Source: Ephydatia muelleri (taxonomy: Eukaryota; Porifera; Demospongiae; Spongillida; Spongillidae). From it: a DNA stretch of 64,000 nucleotides. Below are positions 1 through 11,400 of the stretch, in pieces. Numbering within the stretch: the stretch's first letter is position 1; every line of letters begins with the position of its first letter. The notes beneath the pieces are model-generated. The model did not search any database. It saw only the letters and a program-made list of their open reading frames with translations, and was not told the DNA's origin. Where the stretch lies: assembly GCA_013339895.1 (NCBI GenBank), contig JABACO010000006.1, positions 5,403,297-5,467,296 of the forward strand. Direction: 5' to 3'. The translations under genes were made by a program, and so were the position numbers.

Positions 1-240
1 ACATGTAGAAATGTTTTTAGTTTAGGCATGGACATCCCTAGGTGCACATGCGCTCACTGCAGTGTAGTGAAAGTTTAAGCGACGGACCTCCAGCAGCCAA
101 GCACGCACATGTAGGAGCGAGCTGCGTGGTATGCGAGTGCTAGAGCCAGAAGCTCCCTGAACTTTGAGCAAATTACAGTAGTGCAAATGCCACGCAACAA
201 AACAAAAAAAGTACATGTACGTGGTTATACGAAACCCACA

Positions 241-590
241 AGGTTACACAACAAGATCCAGCACACACACAACACACACACTACACACTTAACACAACAC
301 ACACTCAGCATACACACACAACAAACATATGACACAACCCATACATGTACACACTCAACATTCATGTACACACACAGCACAACACATACACTCAACATAC
401 ACACACACACACACTAAACACACCTAAACACACACACACACACACTAAACACACCTAAACACACACACACACACACTAAACACACCTAAACACACACACA
501 CACACACACTAAACACACCTAAACACACACACACTAAACACACACTAAACACACCTAAACACACCTAAACACTCATACAACACACAATGT
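241..590. repeat. (CA)n-rich tract with ACACCTAAACACAC variants
   Basis: Imperfect CA dinucleotide array, with a higher-order motif of CA runs separated by ACTAAACACACCTAA between about 410 and 570. Lies downstream of the last visible exon of the left ATPase copy. ORFs here on both strands are repeat artefacts. Confidence 0.9.
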
Positions 591-742
591 ATGTAACAGA
601 AATACAAAGGGGCTACGCCAACCCACAGCCCCCAGTCCATCATAACACTACATTAGCCTAATTGTCTCTACGGACGTGCAGCCATGTGTGGTCGCACGTG
701 TTTGATGGATCGTTTTTGTTAGCAAGGGATGACAATTAATAC

Positions 743-854
743 CTCTGGAGTCAGCTTGAGGAAGCTCTTCATTATACGCGCACTCTTAGCTTCCTGGATG
801 GTGGGAAGAGGGTAGAAAATGAAGGCATTAAATGATTCATTAAACACACACATA

Positions 855-894
<40 letters not shown>

Positions 895-1655
895 AAATTT
901 ACATGCAAACACAAACACGCATACATACGCACATGCACACATTACATAGCATGTAAATAGAGCACGGTTCTAAATGATTAACTTAACCCTTGATCGTGTG
1001 TGCAGCACTTACAGTAGACACATGCTATGACATAACCAATGTCAGCACGAATGCATGTGCACAAGTACACATTTATCACACACATTCTAACACACAGACA
1101 ACAAATACACACAAACACACATACACACACATACACATTACATTGCATGCAAATAGAACACAGTTCTCTTATATGTACAAATAATTATATGTATAACTTA
1201 ACTCTTTCACGGGCAAAGCCAATTATTACGGTACACGTGTTGTGCAGAAAAAAAAGTGTTGCGTGTTGCAGGAAAACGTAGTTAGCAAACGACTTACACT
1301 ATATGATCAGAGTAGCTTTAGTATAGCACCTGCAGCACCAATATTGCTCTGTTGCCCATGAAAGAGTTAACCCTTGATCGTGTGTGCACTTACAGTGATA
1401 TACATGTAGACACATGCTACGACATTACCAGTGTCAACACGAATGCAAGCACACAAGTACACACTTATCACACACATTCTAATACGCTGCCGTGTACAAG
1501 ACACGGGGCATCGCGTGCCACTGTGTGCACGTGAGGGGTTAATCGCATGACACACTTACACATGCCCCATACAGCTTAGACTGAGAATATACCTGAAAGT
1601 ACGTAAAGGCTCCAGTGACTAGGACCACTGCAATCAGCACAATACCAAGGAACAG
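743..1655 (-). CDS. Left ATPase copy: exons for M2 and start of actuator domain
   Basis: Exon 1593-1655 (21 codons) is the M2 helix ending TYFQ. Exon 743-793 (17 codons) is EAKSARIMKSFLKLTPE, matching the EAKSSKIMESF segment of animal alpha subunits. Same exon lengths or nearly so as in the plus-strand copy (63 and 48 nt there). No further ATPase exon is visible between 743 and the left edge. Confidence 0.85.
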
Positions 1656-2674
1656 CTGTGTGAATAGGAAAGTGGGCATTGGACGCAGAGCACATCAAAG
1701 AAGCCCGTAACAAATTTAACAGTAAACCTACATGTATGTAATACACATGCAGACAGGGAATCCAGAACAACACAACAAGGTACATGTACATGTATTTTAG
1801 AATACGGCTCCATTGTTGGTGGGGTTTTTTTTTTTTGCATGGGCTATTCCATTTAATGATCATACAGGCAAATCAGTTATTTACATCTACAGTGGTTAGC
1901 TTTGATATTCATACTATCCAGGGGAATTTATTAATTATCCAGGGGAATTTATTAATTTTCCAGGGGGTTCTACCTCCATCCCCCTTGCATGACTGTTAAA
2001 TGGGATAGCCTGCAGTTGTTGGCTCTGAGTATTTGAATCTGAACAGCACATGTACACGACACTACAATTGCACATACACTGTACGTGCACATGTATACAC
2101 ACATGTAGGCACACACATACACACACATATAAACACAAACACATACAGACATACATGCATGATACATACAGACATACATGCACACACACAAATATGCACA
2201 CATAACACACACTCAGAGCACTATGGCCACAACCAGGTTTAAAATGCCACTGTTTGAAGGCACCATTGCTACACTGTTAATTGTAGAACTGCAGATCTGG
2301 GTGGCCAAAGTAGCGTCTAGACAGCAGGTGCATAATCTATGTCTGGAGTCCTTATGGTTAAACTGAAATTATGATTCCAGAGCAGTTCCCCCCAATGTGT
2401 GATCATTCGATCAATTGCTATGCTCAACCTACTGGTATGACATACATGTAGGTGATGCTTGTACAGACTGTTTCACTACTTTGAATCATGTCATATTACT
2501 GGCAGGAGTGTGCGCTAGTGGATTGAAGGCAGTTCAAATGCAGGACTCGAAGCATTGCAGGTGGGACCCACCAATGATGGGCTAGGGAAGTGTGAGCAGC
2601 TGGGAGCAAATAACACTAATGTGCTCCTAGTGGACAGGGGGGAAAAGGGGCTAGTTCACACACACACACACACA

Positions 2675-2757
<83 letters not shown>

Positions 2758-4408
2758 AGCCTTATGTCACGACACAATACATGTGGATGCCAATGCTATG
2801 AGAACATCTGTACACAAAAACAGAACTAATCTTACGTGATGCCCCAAAACCAAAGGTAGACAATTCAAAGCGCCGCCCCTTACCCCTACGCCCCGCCAGA
2901 CTCGCCCCTCCATACTTCGCCCCCCACACACGGCGCCCCGCCACACGGCGCCCCGCCAGACGGCGCCGCCAGACGGCGCCCCGCCAGAGGCGCCCGCCAG
3001 ACGGCGCCCGCCAGACGGCGCCCCGCCAGAGGCGCCCCGCCAGACGGGCCCCGCGACACGGCGCCCGCCACACGGCGCCCCGCCAGAAGCGCCCCGCCAG
3101 ACGGCGCCCCGCCAGACGGAGCCCCGCACAAGGCGCCCGCCAGACGGGCCGCGCAGACGGCGAGCGACACGGCGCCCGCCACACGGCGCCCCGCCAGACG
3201 GCGCCCGCCAGACGGCGCCCCGCCACACGGCGCCCGCCACAGACGGCGCCCGCCAGACGGCGCCCCGCAGACGGGCCCGCCAGACGGCCCCCGCCAGAGG
3301 CGCCGCGCCAGACGGCGCCCCGCCAGACGGGCCCCGCGACCCGACGCCCCGCGACCCGAACGCCCCGCCACACGGCGCCCGCCAGACGGCGCCCCGCCAG
3401 ACGGCGCCCCGCGACCCGGCGCCGCCACACGGCCCCGCCAGACGGCGCCCCGCCAGAGGCGCCCGCCAGACGGCGCCCGCACAACGGAGCCCCGCCAGAC
3501 GGCGCCCCGCCAGAAGGCGCCCCGCGCCCCGACGCCCCGCCAGACGGCGCCCCGCGACCGACCGCCAACGGCCAGACGGCGCCCCGCCATACGGCGCCCC
3601 GACGAGACGGACGCCGCCAGACGGCGCCCGCAGACGCCAAGGGGAGGCGCCCCTAAACGTCTCCCGCAACCGCCCACAACGTCTCCCTCCAGACTTCTCC
3701 CCTCCAACACAATCGCCCCCCAATTCTCCCATACACCCCCCCACTTACTCCCTGCCAGACGGTCTCCCCATCCACCCTCCTCCCCCCCCCCTTACCACCC
3801 TCACCTTCCCAACCAATTCCCCAAGCATCTTCCTTCCCTTCCATTCCCTCAAACCTCCCAACTCATACATCTCCTCCGCCTTCCCAATGTGCACTCACCC
3901 TTACCATCAGCCCTCCCCTCCTTCCCCTCAGATGGGCGACTGTCTTACATTGCTCACGTCTCCGTCATTGGCTGTGGCCTGCTGGATGCCATAGGCCACC
4001 ACACTCATGATGGCCGCCACCCACAGGAGGAGGGCAAACCCTCCCACCAGGTTCTTGAGGAATTTGAGGAACTCCGGGAGCTGCTTGGGTGGGGTTATGG
4101 CGTTGGGGCCATCCCTCCTCCTCAGTTCCACCACCTGCTCTTCTGTGAGTCCCTAGGGATACACACAAGTAACAGGTCATGTGAGGTCATGTGACAGATC
4201 ATGCAAAGGGTCATGTGAGCATGAGGGCATGCACTGAGATCATTATTTATTATTCATTTGTTTGCAATTTTTTGGTGAACAAAGTACTGTGCACATGTTT
4301 AGATCACTAACAGTTGGTTTCATCAGCCTGGATATGAAACACACACACACATGCACACTAACATGCACACATATGCACACACAATAATACATGCATAAAA
4401 ACATGCGT

Positions 4409-4487
<79 letters not shown>

Positions 4488-6118
4488 ACATACATACCAC
4501 CAAAATGTGACAGACTTAATGGTTGTGCATAATTTGGAGTTAAGACTGATATTGTCATGCATTCCACAAACAGCACGTGTGCCCCCAAAATATCCACTTG
4601 CCCTCCCACACACATGCCACGTCAGTGACCCAATGCACACAGGGAACACTCACTTGCTCGAGAGACGCCAAATCGTGCCAACAGGTTGGCAGCGGTATCA
4701 AGTGTTCATCCTGCAAAGGCCGAAATGAATACATGTCGCACACACACATGCACAATTTCCAATGTAGACTACTTGGTCATGTACACACACATGTAGACTG
4801 CTTGGTCATGTACACACATGTAGACTGCTTGGTCATGTACACACATGTAGACTGCTTGGTCATGTACAAACATGTAGACTGCTTGGTCATGTACACACTG
4901 TAGACTGCTTGGTCATGTACAACATGTAGACTGCTTGGTCATGTACACACATGTAGACTGCTTGGTCATGTACACACATGTAGACTGCTTGGTCATGTAC
5001 ACACATGTAGACTACTTGGTCATGTACACACATGTAGACTGCTTGGTCATGTAAGACTGCTTGGTCATGTACCACACATGTAGACTGCTTGGTCATGTAC
5101 ACACATGTAGACTGCTTGGTCATGTACCACACATGTAGACTACTGCACACAAGGTTAAAGCATACAACCATTAAAATGCAATTTGATACACTTTCCAATG
5201 TCTTATTTCTACATGACATTATGTTGACCAGCCAGTGGTGCCTAACATGCACCACTGGCTGATCGGTTCTTCAGCATGCTGATTTGGAACTGATGGGCAT
5301 TAATTATAGCCAAGGTGGAGACATTGGTGTGTCGCCAGCCAGCCCCAGTTGATATGCATGCTTGAAGTACTGACAAGCACTCCAGTGTCTAGCTTAGGAG
5401 CAGGGTCAGAGTCACATGATTTCAGACCAAACATAAACCTGCTTTGAAAGAACTTCCTGTTGTCTTAAACTGAAAACAATCCTGTAGGTCAACCACAAGG
5501 TGGGTCTAGTCCCTGCTATTAACTTCATGTGCCCTCACAGCCCCTATCATAGTGCTCATTGTGCACAATATTTGTATTTATTTTTAAAAACATACAAATA
5601 AAAACTAAAATAAAAAAGCACCAGTGGTACAAGGGAGGGGACCACCAGTGAAATCAAAGGCAACATATGGTACCCACATAGGAACAGTCATATATATTTG
5701 TACAGTGCCTTATATAACAAGGGGAAAAAATGTATACCATTAAAGGGGGGGTCTGTGGGAATGAAACTTCATGTGCAGGTCCTACGGACACCACAATGAG
5801 CTTCCAAGAGGCCTGATATCTGCACATACATATTACACACCGTCTCTCTTCTGCTTTATTAAAAAAAAAAATTTAATGCTCTCCCTGCTCTATCCAGATA
5901 TGCAGTGCAGGAAGGTGGTGTTCACGGAACAATCAAAACTTAATAGGTAAATTTAAAAGACGTCACGTGTGCACTGAGCACAGCCCTCTGACGTCCATGC
6001 CCCACCCCACCGCTGTAAAAGTTGGAATTTATAGAACACGAGTGGAAGGTCACATGCGCGCATGGCACGAGTGGAAGATCACATGCGTGCATGGCGTACA
6101 ACCAAGAACCAAAGTCAA

Positions 6119-6162
<44 letters not shown>

Positions 6163-6560
6163 CGCATCGAGCGAGGCGTATAATATTACCCCGATTGCAA
6201 GCACGCGCACAACCAATCACCAGCGCCATTTTTGCACACTACAGCTCACTATACAGGATACCGTGCTTCTTCGCTATTACAACACACGCACGCAAACGTA
6301 CCACGCCACGAAGCAACGCGTACGCGCCCGCGCCAACGAGGACTCACCATCCGCATCTCCTTCCTGAGATCGTCGAGTGTCGGCTTCTTGCGCCTCAACA
6401 GCCGCTGGCTCGTTTTCCTCTTCGGGATCGTCGCCACTTCCTCCACCACATCTTCTGCGGAGCCCTGCGCATCAGAAAAGAGGTCGAGACGACAATGAAG
6501 ATTAGACTGAAGACGTTCGATGCCCTTACTTTCATCTCTCTCAATGTCTCTCCCTAGCAA
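743..6560 (-). CDS. ATP1A-like: Na,K-ATPase-type P-type ATPase alpha subunit, left copy, 5' part (3' end beyond window)
   Basis: Cation-pumping type IIC P-type ATPase of the plasma membrane, read right to left. Exons seen, each with GT-AG borders: 6348-6560 (N-terminal tail ending LRKEMRM), 4654-4710 (DEHLIPL), 3949-4152 (GLTEEQV, DGPNAITPP, then hydrophobic M1), 1593-1655 (M2, LFLGIVLIAVVLVTGAFTYF) and 743-793 (EAKSARIMKSF, start of the actuator domain). All internal junctions are phase 0. The borders around M1, M2 and EAKS match those of the plus-strand copy, so the two are old duplicates. It keeps the usual DGPN and LLWV motifs that the other copy has altered. The phosphorylation and ATP-binding domains would lie left of position 1. 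Introns are long and repeat-filled. The start ATG at 6560 is the most upstream one in frame; an additional intron inside the first exon is possible. Confidence 0.88.
985..1482 (+). repeat. Direct repeat pair of about 110 bp (985-1095 and 1369-1482)
   Basis: Both copies begin AACCCTTGATCGTGTGTGCA and continue through ACACATGCTA(T/C)GACAT to a run of ACACATTCTAA. Similar but not identical, about 275 bp apart, in the intron between the M2 and EAKS exons of the left ATPase copy. Confidence 0.8.
2656..2757. repeat. (CA)n microsatellite
   Basis: About 50 nearly uninterrupted CA units inside an intron of the left ATPase copy. Similar tracts occur at about 854-892 and 4409-4486. Confidence 0.95.
2870..3650. 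repeat. GC-rich minisatellite (GCCAGACGGCGCCCC type unit)
   Basis: About 780 bp of degenerate 15-19 bp units centred on CCGCCAGACGGCGCC, strongly GC-rich and CpG-dense within AT-rich surroundings. It lies in the left ATPase intron between M1 and M2. It keeps several minus-strand frames open for up to 325 codons with low-complexity Arg/Gly/Ala/Trp products, which I treat as artefacts. A pyrimidine-rich tail follows to about 3880. Confidence 0.92.
3949..4710 (-). CDS. Left ATPase copy: exons for pre-M1 cytosolic region and M1
   Basis: Exon 4654-4710 begins DEHLIPL after a TTTGCAG acceptor. Exon 3949-4152 encodes 68 residues, GLTEEQVVELRRRDGPNAITPP and then a helix FALLLWVAAIMSVVAYGI typical of M1. 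Both start and end in phase 0. The intron between them (4153-4653) contains a long (CA)n tract. Confidence 0.88.
4770..5145. repeat. 27-bp minisatellite (TAGACTGCTTGGTCATGTAC core)
   Basis: About 13-14 tandem copies of a 27-bp unit with TAGACTGCTTGGTCATGTAC followed by ACACATG, a few shortened. Located in the intron between the N-terminal exon and the DEHLIPL exon of the left ATPase copy. Confidence 0.93.
5231..5265. repeat. Short inverted repeat
   Basis: CAGCCAGTGGTGC and GCACCACTGGCTG form 13-bp arms around a 7-nt loop. Isolated hairpin in an intron; function unknown. Confidence 0.7.
6120..6160. repeat. (CA)n microsatellite
   Basis: About 20 CA units in the first intron of the left ATPase copy. 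Confidence 0.95.
6348..6560 (-). CDS. First coding exon of left ATPase copy
   Basis: Open from an ATG at 6560 to a donor GTGAG after 6348. It encodes a 71-residue charged N-terminal tail ending in KPTLDDLRKEMRM, equivalent to the cytosolic tail before DDH in animal alpha subunits. A possible acceptor (CAG just before 6464) would start an exon at GSAEDVVEE, so the first 32 residues could be partly intronic. Confidence 0.7.
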
Positions 6561-7448
6561 TACAAGCTCATTAACGGAGCCCCCACGCCTCGTTGAAAAA
6601 AAACTTTAAGGAAATGACGTAATATTGATTGCATGAAGAAGTCGCGTCCCCAGACCAAGGCGACTGACATGAACTGTCATGTACATGTAGCTCAATACTG
6701 ACTGTAACCCATGCTTGATGGGATTGCAAGTTTACAACACGTATGCGAGGCATATTCTGCTGGCTTAACTCCGGCAGATTGGTGTTTCTAAAAGGCAGTT
6801 GTACGGGAATTTCTATCATGCATTGTTCAAGCCTAACTAGTGGAAATCGTGGTGCGAATGCTTGAGGCATGCATTTGAATGCTTCCTTAGGACTATTATT
6901 GTTAGAAACTTGTTTCCTTGCTTTTTACAGTAGACTACATAGCCTTCAAATCCTATATACCACTAACGTTAGAGAATGTATTTAGTTACTTGTTTGAACT
7001 TTTGTTCCTACGATTGTCACGCAAAGGACATTGTATTTGGTAGTTGCCTAACGCAACTGCCAATTCATAGCTCGAGACAATTTGATTAAAAAAGCGAAGA
7101 TGCCGACCAAATCTGAAGGTATAATTGGTGCAACTTTGATTCTCTACAAGTGTTCCTATCCCGAGTTAAGCGTGGTCAAGAAGAAGCAGCAGGAATGATA
7201 ATTGCGAAATTGGGAACAAAGGACGGGCTTTTGTTTACTGCAACCGCGCAATTTTGCCACATAGAACAACGACGAAACTGCTCATTTTTGTCTTCTATTT
7301 CGGATTCAAACTATAAACGGCGTCGATGGCGTGTAATGACATTCATAGTCCTATATATATATATATATATGGCGAGTACATAACTCTTGCGTCACTTCCT
7401 TCATGCATGTAGTGGGCGTAACTAACTTTGTGGATGGATAATTAATCA
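6561..7448. promoter_or_regulatory. Shared divergent upstream region of the ATPase pair
   Basis: The 888 bp between the two start codons must contain both 5' leaders and both promoters unless distal first exons exist. I see a CRE-like TGACGTAA near 6615 and GCGTCACTTCC near 7391. No clear TATA box is positioned for either gene. The (TA)n run near 7353-7370 is probably just low complexity. Promoter function is inferred from gene geometry. Confidence 0.5.
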
Positions 7449-7631
7449 TGGATCGAAAAGAGATGAAGGTACGAATCGTACCACGCTGTAGTTCTCCGCA
7501 TTGTATCGTTTATTTGCACACAGAATCCGGTCCTCACCGTGGACGACGCACCAGAGCCGAATGTAAAGGTTCGTTCGAGGAAGACTAGAAACCTTCTTGT
7601 ACTCGAACAGCTCAGGAAAGAGGTGCAAATG
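7449..7631 (+). CDS. Right ATPase copy: exons 1-2, cytosolic N-terminus
   Basis: ATG at 7449 gives MDRKEMK, then a phase-0 intron, then exon 7524-7631 with a basic tail ending [10 protein letters not shown]. This ending aligns with LRKEMRM of the left copy, which supports both gene starts. Confidence 0.85.
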
Positions 7632-8371
7632 GTAAGCCCGCGTGAAGTCCTCGACACTTGCAAGTCCCACTTTCCCTATCCCTGTCTCTGCATCTCTATG
7701 GTGGCATCTCGTTGTGCCCACACTCGTGTCACAGCCGTCTTACGGTCTATGGTTGACTCAGCCACAGCCCACATGCACATATGCACAATAATGTATGTAT
7801 GTAGTGCTCGTGTATAGTAAGGGCCTGCTTGTTTTTCAATGATGAAATCGCTACGCCAGAGCATCACTTTGCCGTAAAATAGACAATACACCGTAGTTAT
7901 GTGATGTACCGGGGCAAAGGAGCGAATCAGCGAACTCTTTGGCTTACAGTTCTGATTGCAAAGCTTTGCTCACAATTATTCAAAATAGTGTTTGAAAGAA
8001 CTTGCAAGTCATCATCCTCATTACTGTGTCAAATTAAACACTATATCACCTTCTTCTCTCGTCTTTGACGGAAAGTAACATTTGAGTAGCCTTAACCATT
8101 GAAGTGTTAACCATTGAAGTGTTCTTGATTGTCTCTATGATGGTACTGTGCCTGCAGGGAGCAGCAGTATACGAGATTTTTTGGGAAGGATCTATAACAT
8201 CATAGTGGTGCAAAGCTTCCTGATGGCAATGAAGCCAATGCTCGATATATATTGATTGTTGATTTATTTTTTTGGTTGCCACTTTTGATGCTCTGATATT
8301 ATTATAGTAGTGGGGTGGGGGGATGTACGTCATATTGATATAACAAATAAAAACACAAAACCAAGGTGGGT

Positions 8372-8418
<47 letters not shown>

Positions 8419-11400
8419 TGGCAAGTTATGTGAACTATGATGTCTTCTACGCACCTTCAAGACTTGGCTTGATTTGATGCCGGCATCATTTAATTAGAGG
8501 ACGCCAAACTTTCTGGAATCACGCTATCCAATTTAAGTAGCTCTCTGGCCCAGTAACCCAATACTACTCAGCTACATGTACATGTATAGTGCAGTGTGTG
8601 CAAAACTGAGGTTCTGTCAAAATGTGTGTAGTGACCTTTTTTGTTTTTGGTTCAAACACACCCCCACCCCCCACCCCCCAGACTGCTCCATCTCCTTTTT
8701 TGGCTGCAGGGTTGATGCTCACTATCTAAGTAGTCTGTAAGCATCATGGTAAAAAAACTGCATTGTTGTAGCCCACCTCCCTAGATGGATATGTGGTTGC
8801 AGCCCACCTCTCTAAATAAATATGTGGTTGCAGCCTACCTCCTTAAATAAATGGATAAGTGCTTTAGATGGCTTTTGGTCTGCAATGACTGCTGAGGCTG
8901 GCTCTACTGCACTACCATTCTCATCTTTCACATTTCCAGACCCCCACAGGTCGTGGTTGATATCAGACATTGTTACCCAGCCACCACAGCAGCATACTGT
9001 CGGGAAATTTTATTTTTTTAAATGTATTTTGACCATTTGATTTGATAGTTAATTATAAGGGTCCTTAAAACTTCAAACTGCTGTTCTGTCTATGGTCATA
9101 CTCCATTACCCTAGAACTAACAGATTATAATGCACATTTGAAGCTACATGTGGCACCACGTAACTAAAAAAATTACCTAATTCATTGAGAAACTTGTACA
9201 ACAAAAAAAATGCAGAAATGAGCCAATTTGTAGGATTCGGTGGCAAAAGCATGATGATTTAGCCATGAATAGACCCTATGTTTGCTGCATCTATTTTCTA
9301 AACACAATTCTTTAGTTTCAGTATTAACAACCCTATAAACTGAATGCCTTGTTGCAGTTACTTGCGCACTTACATGTCATAGATCACTGTTCCAAAAATC
9401 TGATTCCATAAATTGTGGTGTTCACTGGTTAATGTTTAATTGAGTATGATACATATTCCCTTTTCTGTAGGATGAACACATGATTCCCCTTCAAGAACTC
9501 TTTGAGCGACTTCAAGTGGATCCAAGCTATGTAAGTGTCGATACTGTGGCGATGTTTTGTGCAAACTTTGTGTGCATTGCCAGACTTTATGTGCGTCCAT
9601 TTTCCCAATCCCTCTTTCGGGTGGTATTAGTGACATGCCAATGAATGTGCATGGAGCTTTCTGATGCTTATTGCACATGTGGCCACTGGAGCTAGCTCCA
9701 GCTACAGTAAGTAGGGCTGGGAGAAACGAAAGAAAAAACCCTTTTTAAAAGATATTGTTGTTCAGCCCATTGGGGATGGGGCTGTGGAGGCAGTTGGAAG
9801 GAGTTGGAGAAAGGAGAAAATGTGTTTGGAGGTTTGGGCAATGGCAGTGTGGGTGACTCGTAGAGTGTTCATGATCAAGGCTTGATGAAACGTGGGATTT
9901 ATAAGAGTTCCATCCACATGACTAGAAGTTTGTTTGTTTTTTTTGGACTATTGACAATTGTTTATTATGTAAATACATGGTTGCTTCAATAGTATTCCAA
10001 CACCAACATTTATAAATTTATACATGTATCTCGTCTGCTTGCATTTTTGTTTATTGTTACTTGCAATGGAAATCCACTTATGTGTGCATCCCGCTATCAT
10101 ATATCAGCTGGCTGAACCACCTCCACTGACGGTTGTAAAGGTTGCATTTGAACTGCATTACATTACGGCGCTCTGTACACTTGGTTGTAGGGCCACACTA
10201 ATGACCAGGTGGAAAGGCTGCTGCAGCTGTACGGTCCCAACGCTCTAAGTCCTCCGATCACTCTACCCGTTGTCCTCAAGTTTGCGAAACACCTTGTGGG
10301 AGGGTTCTCCCTTCTTCTGCTGGCTGCATCAGCACTGTCGTTTGTGGCCTTGGGCGTCCAGTATATAGATGACAGTATCCAAGACACAGTGGACAACGTA
10401 AGACAATATCCAGTGCTTTTATGTACTTTCAGACACCTCGTGAGGCACAGAATTGCCTTTTTTCTTTTTTTTTTTCTCTTTGAACATTCCAGTTTATTAT
10501 GTTTAGGCGAAGGTATTATGTTTAGAATTTCTCAGATAAAGTCACTACAGAACAGGCTCATAGGCTTTTCATTGGGAGAGAAGGAAGATGAGAGAAGAAT
10601 GGGAATTTTATTTAGCTACCAATATATAACTCAGAACAGCAGCACAGGCAGTTGGTCCAGTGTGTGTAACTCTTACTAATACAATTAGGAGGGTGGTTTG
10701 AATTCTTTCTATTGTCAAAGTTCACCAATTGCTTGCAAAGATTCAATGAGTTAGTAGCTTTGCACTTACAAACCTCTCATGTTTGTATGTTTCAGGACTC
10801 TTGATGACCTATTGTTAAATGATTGGCACATAAAAAATTGACTCATTGCTATGTCTCTCAGCTCTTTCTAGCGATAATCCTTATTGGCATTGTCCTGGTT
10901 ACAGCGATGTTCACTTATTACCAGGTAAGTTATTAATAGTTTGTACACATGTGTGCTATTCATAAGTACTGGCTTGAATTATTAACTATAAGTAACCGCA
11001 TGAGTCATTATTAATATCTAATCTAACTCACAAGTTTATCCTACCCCCTTGTCTCCTTATATGAACCTTTTCCATTTTCAACAACCTGCAGATGTAAAGG
11101 TTTATTTGTGCAGCACAATTTAATACCTTGTTTCATCATGAATACCAGTTTTTGGCAAGAATGTTGATTTCAAACAATTACACGTTTCAGATACCGCCTT
11201 ACTTGTATTTCTTACTGACTGTAGTCCAATAGCAACACACACAATTTCTATTTGTTCTGAGTCGTTAACTCCCCATGTTTATAACCTTGCATGCCCAGCT
11301 ACAATGCTACGTCCGTTGAATATATATGTGTACCCAAAAATGTGTAGGAAGCCAAGAGTGAAGAATTCATGAAGGCATTTGAGGTGCCTGTGGAGGTACG

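Noticed and set aside
181..600. ORFs in CA repeats (His/Thr-rich or Val/Cys-rich)
   Set aside because: Dinucleotide repeat artefacts; the same applies to those near 2000-2210, 4243-4649 and 30163-30352.
2762..3744. Minus-strand ORFs of 292, 325 and 274 codons
   Set aside because: All three frames are open because of the GC-rich repeat. Products are monotonous Arg/Gly/Ala/Trp, and the region lies inside an ATPase intron.
4654..4710. Frameshift in the DEHLIPL exon (another frame reads NLLARFGVSRAS, which looks family-like)
   Set aside because: The exon is 57 nt with phase 0 at both ends and splices in frame. The alternative frame would not join the next exon, so I do not call a lesion.
4770..5145. 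CRISPR-like regular array
   Set aside because: Units are contiguous 27-bp tandem repeats without unique spacers, and the context is an animal intron. The same holds for the other minisatellites.
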